Source: CADEER01 sp965216585
Lineage (GTDB): Bacteria; Desulfobacterota; Binatia; HRBIN30; CADEER01
DNA: 64,000 nt
Assembly: GCA_965216585.1 (NCBI GenBank)
Contig: CBDCGC010000003.1
Span: 868,001-932,000, forward strand
Direction: 5' to 3'
Shown here: positions 1 through 9,181 of the stretch, one piece after another
Layout of the letters: each line of letters begins with the position of its first letter
How positions within the stretch are numbered: position 1 is the stretch's first letter
Notes under the pieces: model-generated
Databases searched by the model: none
Seen by the model: the letters and a program-made list of their open reading frames with translations, nothing else
What the model was told of the DNA's origin: nothing
Translations under genes and position numbers: made by a program

Positions 1-901
1 GAGCTTGGCTGCGCTCGGCAATTTCCGACTCGAGGCGGCGCCCGTCGCGCTCGCTCTCGGCGAGCCGGCGCTGCACCGCCAGGCGCTGCGCCGCGGCATC
101 GGCATCGAGCAAGGGAGGGTCGGCCAGCTCGGCGCGCCGGCGCAGCCAGGCTTGGCGCTTGGCCAACATCGGCAGCACCCGGCGCGCGCGCTGCAATGAG
201 CTCTGTTCGGCGACCAGGGTGGCGCGGCGCCGGCTGGCCGCCGCCAGCTCGGCGCGACAGCGGTCGAGATCGTCGACCTGCAGCACCCACGCTTCGGGGC
301 GCACACAGGCGGCAACGCGGCGCTCGCGCGCCTCCTTCACGGAGCGCAGGGCCTCGTTGATCTTCTGCCGCCGGCCGCGCGGCCGATAGAGCTCGTCCGC
401 TTCCTCGGCCAAGCGCAAGAGCACGCTCTGAATCCCCCGCCCACCGGCGCCGGCTTCGAAGAGACTCTCGCCGACGGCGCCGCCGCCGTGCAGCAACGCC
501 TCGGCACCGCGGCGCAGCGATTCGTGGTCGAGGCCGAACATCGCGCCAAACGTCGCCTCGTCGACACCGGCCAGCATGCCGCGCAGCAACTGCTCGGCGA
601 GCGGCTCCCGAGTGGCGGCGTCGAGGAGGGTGTTCTTTGCCCCTTTGCGGCGCACGACGTCGATGGCGTTGCCGTGGTGCGACAGGCGGGCGCCGACCAG
701 CAGCTCGCCCATCTTGTGCACGTGCGCGTCGGTCGTGTTGACCGGGATGCCGTAGAGCAAACCGCTGATCGCCCGCAGGGTCGTGCTCTTGCCGGCCTCG
801 TTGCGACCGTAGACCATATGAACCGCCGGGCAAGCCGAAAAATCGAGCTCGACCTCACTGAAGTGGCCAAAGGCGTGCAGGCGCAGGCTCTCCAACCTCA
901 T
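1..901 (-). CDS. YhaN-like AAA ATPase (SbcC/RecN-type), N-terminal part
   Basis: About 300 N-terminal residues are visible; the gene runs off the left edge. The protein opens MRLESLRLHAFGHFSEVELD, followed by a Walker A P-loop, GRNEAGKST, at residues 32-40. This is the layout of the YhaN/AAA_27 family of SMC-like DNA repair ATPases, which pair with a YhaO-type nuclease. From about residue 180 the chain becomes rich in Arg, Glu and Ala and looks like the start of a long coiled coil. The ATG (899-901) overlaps the stop of the upstream nuclease gene in an ATGA arrangement, so the two are probably translationally coupled and form a complex that processes DNA ends. The C-terminal Walker B half is not in the window. 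Confidence 0.85.
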   Translation of the reverse strand, partial: MRLESLRLHAFGHFSEVELDFSACPAVHMVYGRNEAGKSTTLRAISGLLYGIPVNTTDAHVHKMGELLVGARLSHHGNAIDVVRRKGAKNTLLDAATREPLAEQLLRGMLAGVDEATFGAMFGLDHESLRRGAEALLHGGGAVGESLFEAGAGGRGIQSVLLRLAEEADELYRPRGRRQKINEALRSVKEARERRVAACVRPEAWVLQVDDLDRCRAELAAASRRRATLVAEQSSLQRARRVLPMLAKRQAWLRRRAELADPPLLDADAAAQRLAVQRRLAESERDGRRLESEIAERSQA

Positions 902-2154
902 GTCGGCTCCCCCTGCGACAGCAGGCGAGCGAAGAGGATGCGCTCGACGTCGTCGAGCGCTTCGCGCACGGCCTCGGTGCCGAGAATGTCCTCGGCGCCG
1001 CTGCGCACTTCGGCGGGCAACTTGGCGCGCACCTCTTCCAGCGACGCCGCCATGGCGGCGATGCGCTCGTCGTCGCTGCGCAGATCGCGCAGCGACGACA
1101 TCAGTTGACCGATCGCATCATCGCGCTGGCGCAGCGCCGTTTCATCGATCACCGCTTCCGTCGCCAAGGCAATTTTCTCGAGCCAGATCGAGTCGGGGTC
1201 GACATCCGTCGCACTTGCACGCAAGGCACTGAGCCAGCGCGCGGCGTCGGCGTGCAGCGCGACATGGGCGCCAGTCCGGCCGGTCACGTTGACGCGCAAC
1301 GCCAACAGGCGGCCATCCGCCGCTTCGCTCGCCTCTTCGAACTCCCGGCGCGCCGCATCGACGACGTCGTCGGGCGAGGCGCAGTCGCTGGCATCGACTT
1401 CGAGACGCTGCCAGCGAACGACGTCCAAAGCGTGGTGAGTCGCCGCCGCAACCCGACCGCCGACGACTTCGACCAGGGTCGCGCCCTTGGCGCCGACCTC
1501 GCGGATGTGGCGGCCCTGTAGATTGCCGGGAAAGACGATCCACGGTCGCTCGTGCAGCACCTCGCGAGCGTGCACGTGGCCGAGGGCCCAGTAGTCGTAC
1601 CCCGCCTCGACCAACGTCTCGAGCCGACAGGGGGCGTAGGGCTCGTGTCCCGGGCGACCGTTGACGCTGGTGTGCAGCACTCCGATGTTGAACAGCCCAG
1701 CGACCGGCGCCGGGTAGTGCGCGGCGAGGTCGTCGCTGACGGCGCGCGTGGCAAAGCCCTGGCCGTGGATGGCGACACCGAGGTCCTCGAGCACGTAGGT
1801 TTGCGCGGCGCGGGTCGACAGCTCGAACGATGTCTCCGGCAAGCGCAAATGTCGCGTAATGCGGCTCGCCGCATCGTGGTTGCCGCGCAGCCAGTAGACG
1901 CGGATGTCGGCGGCGCGCAGGCGCGACAGTTGAGCGGCAAAGAACAACCCGGTCGAGTAGTCGCGCCAGTCGCCGTCGTAGAGGTCGCCGGCAATGACGA
2001 CGAAATCCACTTCCTCGGCGAGGCAGAGATCGACGAGATTCTCCATCGCCCGGCGCGAGGCGCCGCGCAATCGATCCACCGGCGCACCGTCGTAGCGCTC
2101 CAGACCGCGCAGCGGACTGTCGAGATGGAGATCTGCCGCGTGGAGAAACTTCAC
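898..2154 (-). CDS. YhaO-like metallophosphoesterase DNA nuclease (SbcD/Mre11 family)
   Basis: This is a 418-residue calcineurin-like phosphoesterase. The metal-binding motifs are all present: D-x-H at residues 8-10 (AADLHLDSP), GD at 56-57 (IAGDLYDGDW), GNHD at 91-94 and GHVH near 193. That order and spacing match the YhaO/SbcD exonuclease family. About 200 residues after the catalytic domain form a helical, Ala/Glu-rich region likely to contact the partner ATPase. The gene overlaps the downstream YhaN-like gene by four bases, which supports a two-subunit nuclease-ATPase complex in DNA double-strand break processing. The exact substrate cannot be told from sequence. Confidence 0.9.
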   Translation of the reverse strand: MKFLHAADLHLDSPLRGLERYDGAPVDRLRGASRRAMENLVDLCLAEEVDFVVIAGDLYDGDWRDYSTGLFFAAQLSRLRAADIRVYWLRGNHDAASRITRHLRLPETSFELSTRAAQTYVLEDLGVAIHGQGFATRAVSDDLAAHYPAPVAGLFNIGVLHTSVNGRPGHEPYAPCRLETLVEAGYDYWALGHVHAREVLHERPWIVFPGNLQGRHIREVGAKGATLVEVVGGRVAAATHHALDVVRWQRLEVDASDCASPDDVVDAARREFEEASEAADGRLLALRVNVTGRTGAHVALHADAARWLSALRASATDVDPDSIWLEKIALATEAVIDETALRQRDDAIGQLMSSLRDLRSDDERIAAMAASLEEVRAKLPAEVRSGAEDILGTEAVREALDDVERILFARLLSQGEPT

Positions 2155-2209
2155 GCTGCAAATCTACGCCGCACCGCCGGCCGAGGCCAGCCCGCACAGG
2201 ACGGCGCGC

Positions 2210-3187
2210 TCACGGCGCGGGAAAAAGGAGCGTCGCTTCGGCGAAGGGAAGAAACGCGAAGGACGAACCGTCCGCGTCGGCCCGGGCGCGCAGCTCGCCG
2301 AAGGTCTGGTCGAGGTCGTCGGCGAGGCGCGGCGCGGCGACCAGGGGCTCACTGAGCGGCCTGGTGAAGTCGTCGTAGTGGATCGGCATGAGCCGCCGCG
2401 GCCGCAGGTGGCCGAGTGTCTCGTCGAGATAGGTCTCGCGGTACTCGGCCGTCATCTTGCTCAGTCCGCCGACGCCGAGCAGCACGACGTCACTGCGATA
2501 GGGGGAAAGTGCCCCCTCGACGAAACCGGCACTGCCGACGATGGCGAGCGAACCGAGAGGGTGGGCGATGTGAACCACCCAGGTCGTACCCTGGCGATAG
2601 TCGAGCGCGGCCGCCGGTGGCACCAGCGGCTGGTCGATCGTTCCCTCGGCAAATCCGTGCGGCAGGTGACGCGACTCGATCAGGGTGACGGCGAAGGCGC
2701 CGAAGGTCAGCGGTACGCCGGACTCGGCGACGACGATCTGCGAGGCCGGCAAGCCCCAGCCACGGGCGATGTTGGCGCTCGAGCGCGAGCCGATCAAGAC
2801 GGCGCCAGTGCGTTCGGCCACCTCGGGCGAGTCCATCGCGTGATCGTAGTGAGAGTGCAGGGCGACCAGCGCATCGAGGCGTTGCACACCGGCTCGCCGC
2901 AACTCGGCGGCGATGCGCGCCTCGTCCGGCGCGACCTCGCCGGCCAGTACCTGCCAGAGAGGCGGGCGCGAAAAGAACCCGTCGGTCATCAAGTGCGTTT
3001 CGCCGTCGGAGACGAGTAGCGTCGACACGCCCAGGAAGGTCGCGGTCACACCGGGCGCACCGTTCGCCGGCGGCGCGACCAACGCTGCGTAAGCCGTCAG
3101 ATCAGGCCGATCGCGCCATGCATAGACAGCGGCGCCGATCAGCAGCACCAGCAAGACGAGGAGAGCCTTCAGCACCTTGCGCAGCAT
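2210..3187 (-). CDS. Membrane-anchored metallo-beta-lactamase-fold hydrolase
   Basis: A 325-residue protein starting MLRKVLKALLVLLVLLIGAA, a single hydrophobic segment that acts as an uncleaved anchor or signal peptide. The MBL zinc motif H-x-H-x-D-H is present as HSHYDH, followed by later candidate ligands in ESRHLPHG and MPIHYDD. It resembles the UlaG/NAPE-PLD branch of the fold rather than beta-lactamases, so a phosphoester or lactone substrate is more likely; the substrate is unknown. The open frame extends further upstream through the 3' end of the neighbouring flavoprotein gene, but the ATG at 3187 sits directly before the signal sequence and 19 bases after that gene's stop, so it is preferred. 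Confidence 0.8.
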   Translation of the reverse strand: MLRKVLKALLVLLVLLIGAAVYAWRDRPDLTAYAALVAPPANGAPGVTATFLGVSTLLVSDGETHLMTDGFFSRPPLWQVLAGEVAPDEARIAAELRRAGVQRLDALVALHSHYDHAMDSPEVAERTGAVLIGSRSSANIARGWGLPASQIVVAESGVPLTFGAFAVTLIESRHLPHGFAEGTIDQPLVPPAAALDYRQGTTWVVHIAHPLGSLAIVGSAGFVEGALSPYRSDVVLLGVGGLSKMTAEYRETYLDETLGHLRPRRLMPIHYDDFTRPLSEPLVAAPRLADDLDQTFGELRARADADGSSFAFLPFAEATLLFPAP

Positions 3188-3206
3188 CGCGGCAGCCCAG
3201 CATCGC

Positions 3207-4580
3207 TCACAGCAGTTCGGCCGGTGAGACGCGAGCGATCCACTCGCGATAGCCACAGTCGTAGCCGACCTGGCGCTGGCGGGTGCGGATGCGCTCGAGC
3301 AGCGACGACATCGCCGTCTTGGCCAACGCCGGCCGACCGGCGACCCAACCGGCGACGTTTTCACCGGTCCGCCGCGCCTCGCTGGTGGTGCCGTCGAGCA
3401 GTGCCCCCTCCTCGCCGTGCTCGCCGTCGCCGAGACCGAGGAAGCTCTCGATGACATGCGAGGTAACCTTGGTACTGTGCTTGCGCGACACTTTGATATT
3501 GCCCTTGCCGGTGACGACGTTGCCGGTACCGAAGACCCCGTCGAAGCCTTCCAGGCGGCCGAGCTCGCGATCGGCAAAGCGATAGAGATGGCCATCCAAC
3601 TCGACACCGGCGATCGGCTCGGGAATGCTGCCAATCGAGCTCACCACCATCGGCGCCGCGACCTCGGTGACTTCGCCATCGACCGGCACCGCCCGCCCAT
3701 CGACGACGCGCGTGTGCTGAAAGCGAACCCCGGCCAGACGCTCGCCGTCGGCGAGAATCGCCACCGGCAAACGCAGCGGCATGACGTCAAAGCAGTACTT
3801 CTCCCTCGCCTTGTCGAGGATCTTTCGCCGCGTCGCCTCGACCTTGGCCCGCTTGTCGTCGTCGAGGGCGGCGCCACCGTCGGCCAGCGGCATGTCTTCG
3901 ACGCGCCGGCGATAGTAGAGCGCGGCGCCGCGCAGCCCGAGATCGGGCCAGCTCAAATCGCGCTGGGCCAGCGTCCTGGCAATACCGGCGTGCTCGATCG
4001 CCAACGCGTCCTCGGCGAAACCGCGCGCCTCCAGGGCCCTTCGCGTCGCTTCGATCTGCAGGGCCTTGACGACGTCAATCGACGCCAGGCCACCGCCGAC
4101 GACGATCGTTCCGTCGGCGATTTCATAGTGCGGGCCGGCGTAGTCGGGTTCGAGAAAATGGTTAAACCAATAGATGAAGGAATTCTGGTAGACCAGTCCA
4201 TGACCTAGGAAAGTGTCCGCATCTGCCACCGGAAAAGGCCTGTCGCGCCAGGCGCCATTGGCGAGGATGACGGCGGAAAAACCCCATTGGTCGACCAGCT
4301 CGCGCAAATCGACATCGGTGCCCACCTTGGTCGACGGCACGAAGTGCACCAGAGGGTGTTCGAGCTTGCCGTTGATCGATTCGAACTCCTTGCGCCGCAA
4401 CTTCACATGCCAGCGCGGCAGACCGTCCTCGATCTTGCCGTAGGGCCGTCGGTTCTGCTCGAAGACGGCGCAGGAGATACCGCGGGCGGCGAGGATGCCG
4501 GCGGCCTCGGCACCGGCGGTCGCGCCGCCGATGACGGCGACGGCGTGCCGCGGCGCGGAATGTGACTCAGAATCGCTCAT
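3207..4580 (-). CDS. Ferredoxin/adrenodoxin reductase-like FAD-NAD(P) oxidoreductase
   Basis: A two-dinucleotide-fold flavoprotein of 457 residues. The N-terminal FAD fold reads AVIGGATAGAEAAGILAARG, a variant of GxGxxG. A second nucleotide fold, TIVVGGGLASIDVVKAL, lies near residue 170. The C-terminal GNVVTGKGNIK resembles the FAD-closing segment of FprA/adrenodoxin-type reductases and of the glutamate synthase small-subunit group. It probably passes electrons from NAD(P)H to a ferredoxin-like partner. An in-frame TTG at 4592 could add four residues; the ATG at 4580 is preferred, with no clear Shine-Dalgarno site for either. The 19-base gap to the MBL gene suggests one transcript. Confidence 0.8.
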   Translation of the reverse strand: MSDSESHSAPRHAVAVIGGATAGAEAAGILAARGISCAVFEQNRRPYGKIEDGLPRWHVKLRRKEFESINGKLEHPLVHFVPSTKVGTDVDLRELVDQWGFSAVILANGAWRDRPFPVADADTFLGHGLVYQNSFIYWFNHFLEPDYAGPHYEIADGTIVVGGGLASIDVVKALQIEATRRALEARGFAEDALAIEHAGIARTLAQRDLSWPDLGLRGAALYYRRRVEDMPLADGGAALDDDKRAKVEATRRKILDKAREKYCFDVMPLRLPVAILADGERLAGVRFQHTRVVDGRAVPVDGEVTEVAAPMVVSSIGSIPEPIAGVELDGHLYRFADRELGRLEGFDGVFGTGNVVTGKGNIKVSRKHSTKVTSHVIESFLGLGDGEHGEEGALLDGTTSEARRTGENVAGWVAGRPALAKTAMSSLLERIRTRQRQVGYDCGYREWIARVSPAELL

Positions 4581-4649
4581 GGCAAGGGCCAAACCACTAG
4601 CCTGGAAGAGTCGCGGGATTCAAGGATCCGGCCTCCGGTGAAGCGAAGA

Positions 4650-6008
4650 TCAGCGGCGGCGCGACACCGTCGCGACATCGATTCGCGGCTCGAGCTCGAG
4701 CTCGCTGGCGAACACCGCCGGGTCGTAGCCGGCGGGCAGAGCGTAGCTTTCGGCGACGAACCAGTGATGCCCTGCAGCGACGGCGCCCCAATCGACGAGG
4801 CGAAAGCCAATTCCCGGCATCTCGCCGGGCCGCTCCTCGGGGCCGTCCGGCGCCGCCGTCTCACGGTAGTAGATTTTCTTTGCAACGGTGGCGAGTGTCG
4901 GGCCGAGACGCAGAACCAGCGCGAACGTCGAATCGGCACCGCGCAGCGCCAACAATCCACCTTCGGCAGCCGCCAGAGCACGACCTACTGCGGCAGCGGC
5001 CTCACCGACGACGACGTCACCCGACAGACCGGGCAACCAAAGTCGCCAGCCGGCGAGATTCAAAAAATCCAGGGCGGCCCGGATCTCGATGCCCGCCAGC
5101 AGCTTGGCCGGTGGAAAGTTGAGGCGCAGGCGCACCGGCAGCGCGACGAAGTCCCGGTAGAAAGTCGTTTCGGTGCGCAGGTAGGGGGTGCGAAACCCAA
5201 ACGCCAGGCGCACCCACTTGCGCTCGCGGCGCAGCACGCGGATCGCACCGACGCGCCACGCCTCGTACACCGATTGGATGTGGCTTTCATCGCGGTAGAG
5301 CGGAAACACTCCGAAGAAGCGGCCCGAGGCGCGAATCTTGAGGCGGTCGAGAAGATCGCGGCCGGTCGCGTCGCCGCGGCGCAGCGCCAGCTGGCGGGGT
5401 GTCGGACCGCCAAAGCCGACATCGACACTGGCACCGCTCATGCGGTCGTCCGCGACGTCGTATTCGACGTAGCGCCGCGCCGAGCGCGGCGCCCGGCCGG
5501 CGTGGAGAACCGCGTAGACCCAGCGTTCCTCATCGCCGAGGCGCAGGCGGATCTCGTCGACGCAAACGTGATTCGGCGACCAGAGCCAGTCGGTCCGGTG
5601 CGCCGCATCCGACCACATCCAAACGAGCTCGTCGTTGCCATCGATGCGACCGCCGTCGCCGTCCGCGCCGGCGCCGGGGCCCCGGTCGAGCACGATCTCA
5701 CCGCCGCCATCGCGCTCGTCGAGCTGCCAGGGAATGACCTGGCAGCCGTCCGCGCAGGCGAAGAAGCCGACTCGCGCCGGCTCGGCACCCGACAAACAGC
5801 GCGCCAGCGCCGCTCGCATCACCAGCGGGCGCCAGATGTGGGTGTTCCTCGTCTCACCCGGTGAGTGGGCGTCACGCGTGTCGTCCGAAGTGTGGGTGGC
5901 CCGCGTGTCGCTCGCGCCGGCCTGGAGGGGCTGGGCGAGCAGGGAAAAGACCAGCCCTGCAAGAACCTTGCGCCGAAAACGCTTAAGGGTTGACACGGGG
6001 ATGCTCAT
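4650..6008 (-). CDS. Exported protein of unknown function, divergent from the envelope cluster
   Basis: A 452-residue protein with a clear signal peptide (Arg-rich n-region, then AGLVFSLLAQPLQA, cleavage near residue 31). A short Thr/His/Asp-rich stretch follows, then a mature domain with many aromatic and Arg residues. I do not recognise a named family with certainty. It contains a segment resembling the ethylbenzene-dehydrogenase/c-type sensor fold (IDGNDELVWMWSD) but no CxxCH haem site. It is divergent from the DUF1302 gene with only 82 bases between start codons, so shared regulation with the envelope cluster is likely and a periplasmic role alongside it is plausible. Start ATG at 6006-6008. 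Confidence 0.7.
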   Translation of the reverse strand: MSIPVSTLKRFRRKVLAGLVFSLLAQPLQAGASDTRATHTSDDTRDAHSPGETRNTHIWRPLVMRAALARCLSGAEPARVGFFACADGCQVIPWQLDERDGGGEIVLDRGPGAGADGDGGRIDGNDELVWMWSDAAHRTDWLWSPNHVCVDEIRLRLGDEERWVYAVLHAGRAPRSARRYVEYDVADDRMSGASVDVGFGGPTPRQLALRRGDATGRDLLDRLKIRASGRFFGVFPLYRDESHIQSVYEAWRVGAIRVLRRERKWVRLAFGFRTPYLRTETTFYRDFVALPVRLRLNFPPAKLLAGIEIRAALDFLNLAGWRLWLPGLSGDVVVGEAAAAVGRALAAAEGGLLALRGADSTFALVLRLGPTLATVAKKIYYRETAAPDGPEERPGEMPGIGFRLVDWGAVAAGHHWFVAESYALPAGYDPAVFASELELEPRIDVATVSRRR

Positions 6009-6090
6009 TTCGAATAAGGGGTCGCGCGGGCGACCGAGCCGAGAAACCCGGGGGGGTTTGGGGCGACGGGGTCTTAAAGGAGGTCTTTAT
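6009..6090. promoter_or_regulatory. Divergent intergenic region with two small inverted repeats and a strong RBS
   Basis: This 82-base spacer separates two divergent genes and must hold promoters for at least one of them. It contains GTCGC-N4-GCGAC at 6021-6034 and AAACCC-GGGG-GGGTTT at 6044-6059. AAAGGAGG at 6076-6083 is an excellent Shine-Dalgarno site seven bases before the plus-strand ATG. I cannot pick out convincing -35/-10 boxes. Confidence 0.4.
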
Positions 6091-8070
6091 ATGTTGTGTC
6101 GCGTGAAGCATCTACGAGGGTTTGCGTTTTTGGTCGCGCTCCTGATGGCGGCTGTTCAGCAGCCCGCCAACGCAGCGAGCCTGGACAAGGAGGGCGAGAT
6201 CGGCATCGGCCTGCGCGCTTACGGCTCGGCCCGCATCCAGACGGAAGACACCGATATCTCGATCATCGAAGACGGAATCGGCCAGACCTACCGCAGCCTC
6301 ACCTTTCCGGTTTCGTCAGCTGGGCACCTGCGGCAGAGCCGCTACTTTCTCGAGGCCGAGTTCAAGCACGACATCCAGCGCCTCTACGAGGAAGGCTTCG
6401 GCCCCTTCGCGCTGCTGCAGATGCTGCCCTTCGACTTCACGCGGATGCGCTACCAATTGATCTACCGAGGCGAATACGAAGGCGTCTTCGACTACGGCCC
6501 GCGCGGCTTCCGCACGAGAGAACAGTTTGAAAACAAAGTCCTCGTACCCGATTTTTCCGGCAACAGCGCCCGTATCGATCTCGCTCGCCGCCGCATGCGG
6601 CAGCGTTTGAACGACCGTCACCGCCTCTTCCAGGCCTTCATCGACTTCCAGGTGGAAGATCTCTTCGTCCGCTTCGGCCGCCAGATTCTGGTCTGGGGAG
6701 AGACCGACGCCTTCCGCTTGATGGACAACATCAATCCGGTCGACAACGGATTCGGCGGTTTCCTCATCCCCCTCGACGAGCGCCGGGTGCCGCTCGACAT
6801 GCTGCGCCTCAACTACTACCTGGGCAATCTCGACAAGCTCAACCTCTCGGTGCTCGGCTTGCGCGAAGCCTACCTCGAGGCTTTCTGGGCTGTCGACAAC
6901 GCCGTCGGCTGGTTCCCCGGCATCAACATCAAGGGGTCGCCGTGGGCGCTGCCCAATCTCGGTGAGCCGAGCGCTACCCAGTGGGACTTTCAGGCACCAC
7001 CGCCGCGCAACATCGACCACAGCCGCGGCGGTATTCAGTTCAAGTTCAACACCGAGCTGCCCGGCGTCGAAGAAGCCACTTTCGGCATCGCCCACTACTA
7101 CACCTTCTTCGACACCCCGCAGGTGCAGAGCTTCGTTTCGGGCACTTTGCCGGGATTTCCCGTCGCACCTATCTTCGTCAACCCCGACACCGGCCAGCTC
7201 GCCGACGACCCACACACCGGCGGCAACCCGGGCGACACCGGCTTCCTCGGCATCACCAAACAGACGGCGGAGCGCACACAGGTCACGGGACTCTCCGGGA
7301 CCTTCGCGATTCCCGCCGTGTGGGCGCGCCAGATCGGTCTGACCGGCGAGCCGATCATTCGCACCGAGCTCGCCTACTTCCGCAACGAGCCCCGACACCA
7401 GCAAGAGCAGCTCGACCCGTTCACCTACTCCCTCGGCTTGGGCTGCGGACCCAACCGCAACGACAAGAACGACGCCAACGCCTACATCAACGAGGATGGC
7501 TTCTGCACCGTCGATCCCAACCCCGGCGATTCGTGGAACTTCGTCCTCGGCATCGACACCAACCAGTTCATCCGCTGGATCAATCCGCAGAACTCGTTCT
7601 TCATCACCACCCAATTCTTCTACAAACACCTGAACGGGGCGTCCAAGCGCCAGCTCCTGTCCGAACGATTCGATGACGCCGACATCCGCGACGTCGACCG
7701 CTCGGTCGCCGAGCCGCTCAGCGCTGGCGAGGTCTTGCCGGTGCCGGTTTCGCGACGGCGTTCCGCCTACACCTTGTCGGCTCCGACGGCGACGCAACCG
7801 GATCTCGCCAAGAGCGGGGTCGACCAGTTTCTGCAAACCCTGCTGATCTCGTCGTCCTTCGCCAGCGGTCAGGTCGTGCCGTCGTTGACCATGCTCTACG
7901 ACTGGGCTGGGGCGGTCGCCGTCATTCCGCAGCTCACGCTTCTCAGGGACCCGTTCCGCCTGCGCTTTTCCTACTCCTACCTCAACGCCAACAAGCTCAA
8001 GGGGAACGCCGGTGTCAGCCTGCTGCGCGACCGCGACAATTTTCTCTTTCAGATCGAGTACGTAATCTAG
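6091..8070 (+). CDS. DUF1302-type outer-membrane beta-barrel protein
   Basis: A 659-residue protein with a signal peptide (FLVALLMAAVQQPANA, cleavage near residue 29). Alternating hydrophobic/aromatic strands follow and end in FLFQIEYVI, a typical barrel closing strand. Motifs such as LFVRFGRQILVWGETDAFRLMDNINP are characteristic of DUF1302 proteins, found mostly in Gram-negative degraders of hydrophobic compounds next to DUF1329, YCF48-like and RND genes, which is the arrangement here. It probably forms an outer-membrane channel for a hydrophobic substrate or lipid. The open frame extends far upstream, but the ATG at 6091 has an AAAGGAGG ribosome site at the right distance and starts the signal peptide. 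Confidence 0.85.
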   Translation: MLCRVKHLRGFAFLVALLMAAVQQPANAASLDKEGEIGIGLRAYGSARIQTEDTDISIIEDGIGQTYRSLTFPVSSAGHLRQSRYFLEAEFKHDIQRLYEEGFGPFALLQMLPFDFTRMRYQLIYRGEYEGVFDYGPRGFRTREQFENKVLVPDFSGNSARIDLARRRMRQRLNDRHRLFQAFIDFQVEDLFVRFGRQILVWGETDAFRLMDNINPVDNGFGGFLIPLDERRVPLDMLRLNYYLGNLDKLNLSVLGLREAYLEAFWAVDNAVGWFPGINIKGSPWALPNLGEPSATQWDFQAPPPRNIDHSRGGIQFKFNTELPGVEEATFGIAHYYTFFDTPQVQSFVSGTLPGFPVAPIFVNPDTGQLADDPHTGGNPGDTGFLGITKQTAERTQVTGLSGTFAIPAVWARQIGLTGEPIIRTELAYFRNEPRHQQEQLDPFTYSLGLGCGPNRNDKNDANAYINEDGFCTVDPNPGDSWNFVLGIDTNQFIRWINPQNSFFITTQFFYKHLNGASKRQLLSERFDDADIRDVDRSVAEPLSAGEVLPVPVSRRRSAYTLSAPTATQPDLAKSGVDQFLQTLLISSSFASGQVVPSLTMLYDWAGAVAVIPQLTLLRDPFRLRFSYSYLNANKLKGNAGVSLLRDRDNFLFQIEYVI

Positions 8071-8114
8071 CTCGCCGGCGCAGAGAGCGGGCGAGCCGAG
8101 CTTCCGATGAATGG

Positions 8115-8145
8115 GCTGACACATCCGACTGACCGGTGTGTCGGC
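8115..8145. repeat. Inverted repeat between barrel gene and propeller gene
   Basis: GCTGACACA at 8115-8123 and TGTGTCGGC at 8137-8145 pair at 8 of 9 positions around a 13-base loop. It lies between two co-directional genes and could be an mRNA processing or stabilising hairpin, or an operator. There is no T-run, so it is not a standard terminator. Confidence 0.4.
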
Positions 8146-8161
8146 TGAGATAAGGGGAACC

Positions 8162-9169
8162 GTGACACAGCGAAGAGTCTGGTCGATCGCCGCCCTTCTT
8201 CTTTGGGGCCTGGCGGGTGCAGCATGGGCCGAGCCGGTACAGCGCTCGAACATCCGTCAGAACTTGTTCACGACCTGTGCCAGCCCCGACGGCCGACGTT
8301 GGATCGTCGGCGAGTTGGGGCGCATCTACAGCACGCACGATCTCGGGCAAACCATCCAGCGTTCCGTGATTGATTCGCGCGAGGCTTTCCTGTCGATCGC
8401 CTGCCTGCCCAACGGCGGCCTCTTTCTCTCGGGCCAGCACGGTCTGGTGATGCGCTCGCGCGATCAGGGTCAGTCGTGGCAGAAGCTCGACGTCGGCACG
8501 GACCGAACACTTCTGGCGATCGACTTCGCCAGCGACAACGTCGGCGTCGCCATTGGTGACTACGGCACCATCGCCCGCACTGAAGACGGCGGCGACACTT
8601 GGAACAAGGTCCCCTTACCGGAAGAAATACCGCTGCCGGAAGACATTGCCGAGATCATCCAGCCCGGCGACGTCCTGCTCTACGGCGCGGACTTCGTGAC
8701 GCCGGAAAAGGGTTGGATCGTCGGCGAGTTCGGCGTCATTCTCAACACCATCGATGGCGGCGCTTCCTGGCAGGCGCAGGCCAGCCCAGTCGAGACGACC
8801 CTCTTCGGCGTCTCCTTTGCCGACGAGTTGCGCGGCTGGGCCGTCGGCATCGATGAAGTCTTGCTCCATACCGAAGACGGCGGCGTGACCTGGGCACCGC
8901 AACGAGTACCGCCACGCAAGGGATTCGTGCTCGGACTCTACGACGTCGACGTGCAAGGCGACATCGGCTGGGCGGTCGGCGACAGCGGTTTCATGTTGCG
9001 CTCGACCAATGCCGGCAAGAGTTGGGAACGCGTGCAACTGCCGATCGAGCTGGCAGCGAACTGGCTGCGCGACGTCGACATCGACGACCAGGGCAACGGT
9101 CTCGTCGTCGGCGGCGGCGGCATCATGATGGCCACCCAGGGCGACCAGTACCGCAAGCTCGGCCAGTAG
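8162..9169 (+). CDS. YCF48/BNR-repeat beta-propeller exported protein
   Basis: A 335-residue protein with a signal peptide (RRVWSIAALLLWGLAGAAWA) and repeated propeller blades of the form 'T-x-D-G-G-x-x-W' (TEDGGDTWNKV, TIDGGASWQAQ, TEDGGVTWAPQ, STNAGKSWERV). This is the photosystem II assembly factor YCF48/Sortilin-like fold, here in a non-photosynthetic context. The GTG at 8162 is chosen because AAGGGGA lies just upstream; a GTG at 8138 would add eight residues. In DUF1302/RND clusters these propellers are thought to act as periplasmic assembly or adaptor proteins. Thirteen bases separate it from the RND gene, so they are co-transcribed. Confidence 0.85.
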   Translation: MTQRRVWSIAALLLWGLAGAAWAEPVQRSNIRQNLFTTCASPDGRRWIVGELGRIYSTHDLGQTIQRSVIDSREAFLSIACLPNGGLFLSGQHGLVMRSRDQGQSWQKLDVGTDRTLLAIDFASDNVGVAIGDYGTIARTEDGGDTWNKVPLPEEIPLPEDIAEIIQPGDVLLYGADFVTPEKGWIVGEFGVILNTIDGGASWQAQASPVETTLFGVSFADELRGWAVGIDEVLLHTEDGGVTWAPQRVPPRKGFVLGLYDVDVQGDIGWAVGDSGFMLRSTNAGKSWERVQLPIELAANWLRDVDIDDQGNGLVVGGGGIMMATQGDQYRKLGQ

Positions 9170-9181
9170 GGGAGAGAAGAG

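Noticed and set aside
6316..8253. Long minus-strand open frame opposite the DUF1302 gene
   Set aside because: It mirrors codon periodicity of the real gene in GC-rich DNA; composition is Val/Glu/Asp-heavy with no domain, and the plus-strand barrel is well supported.
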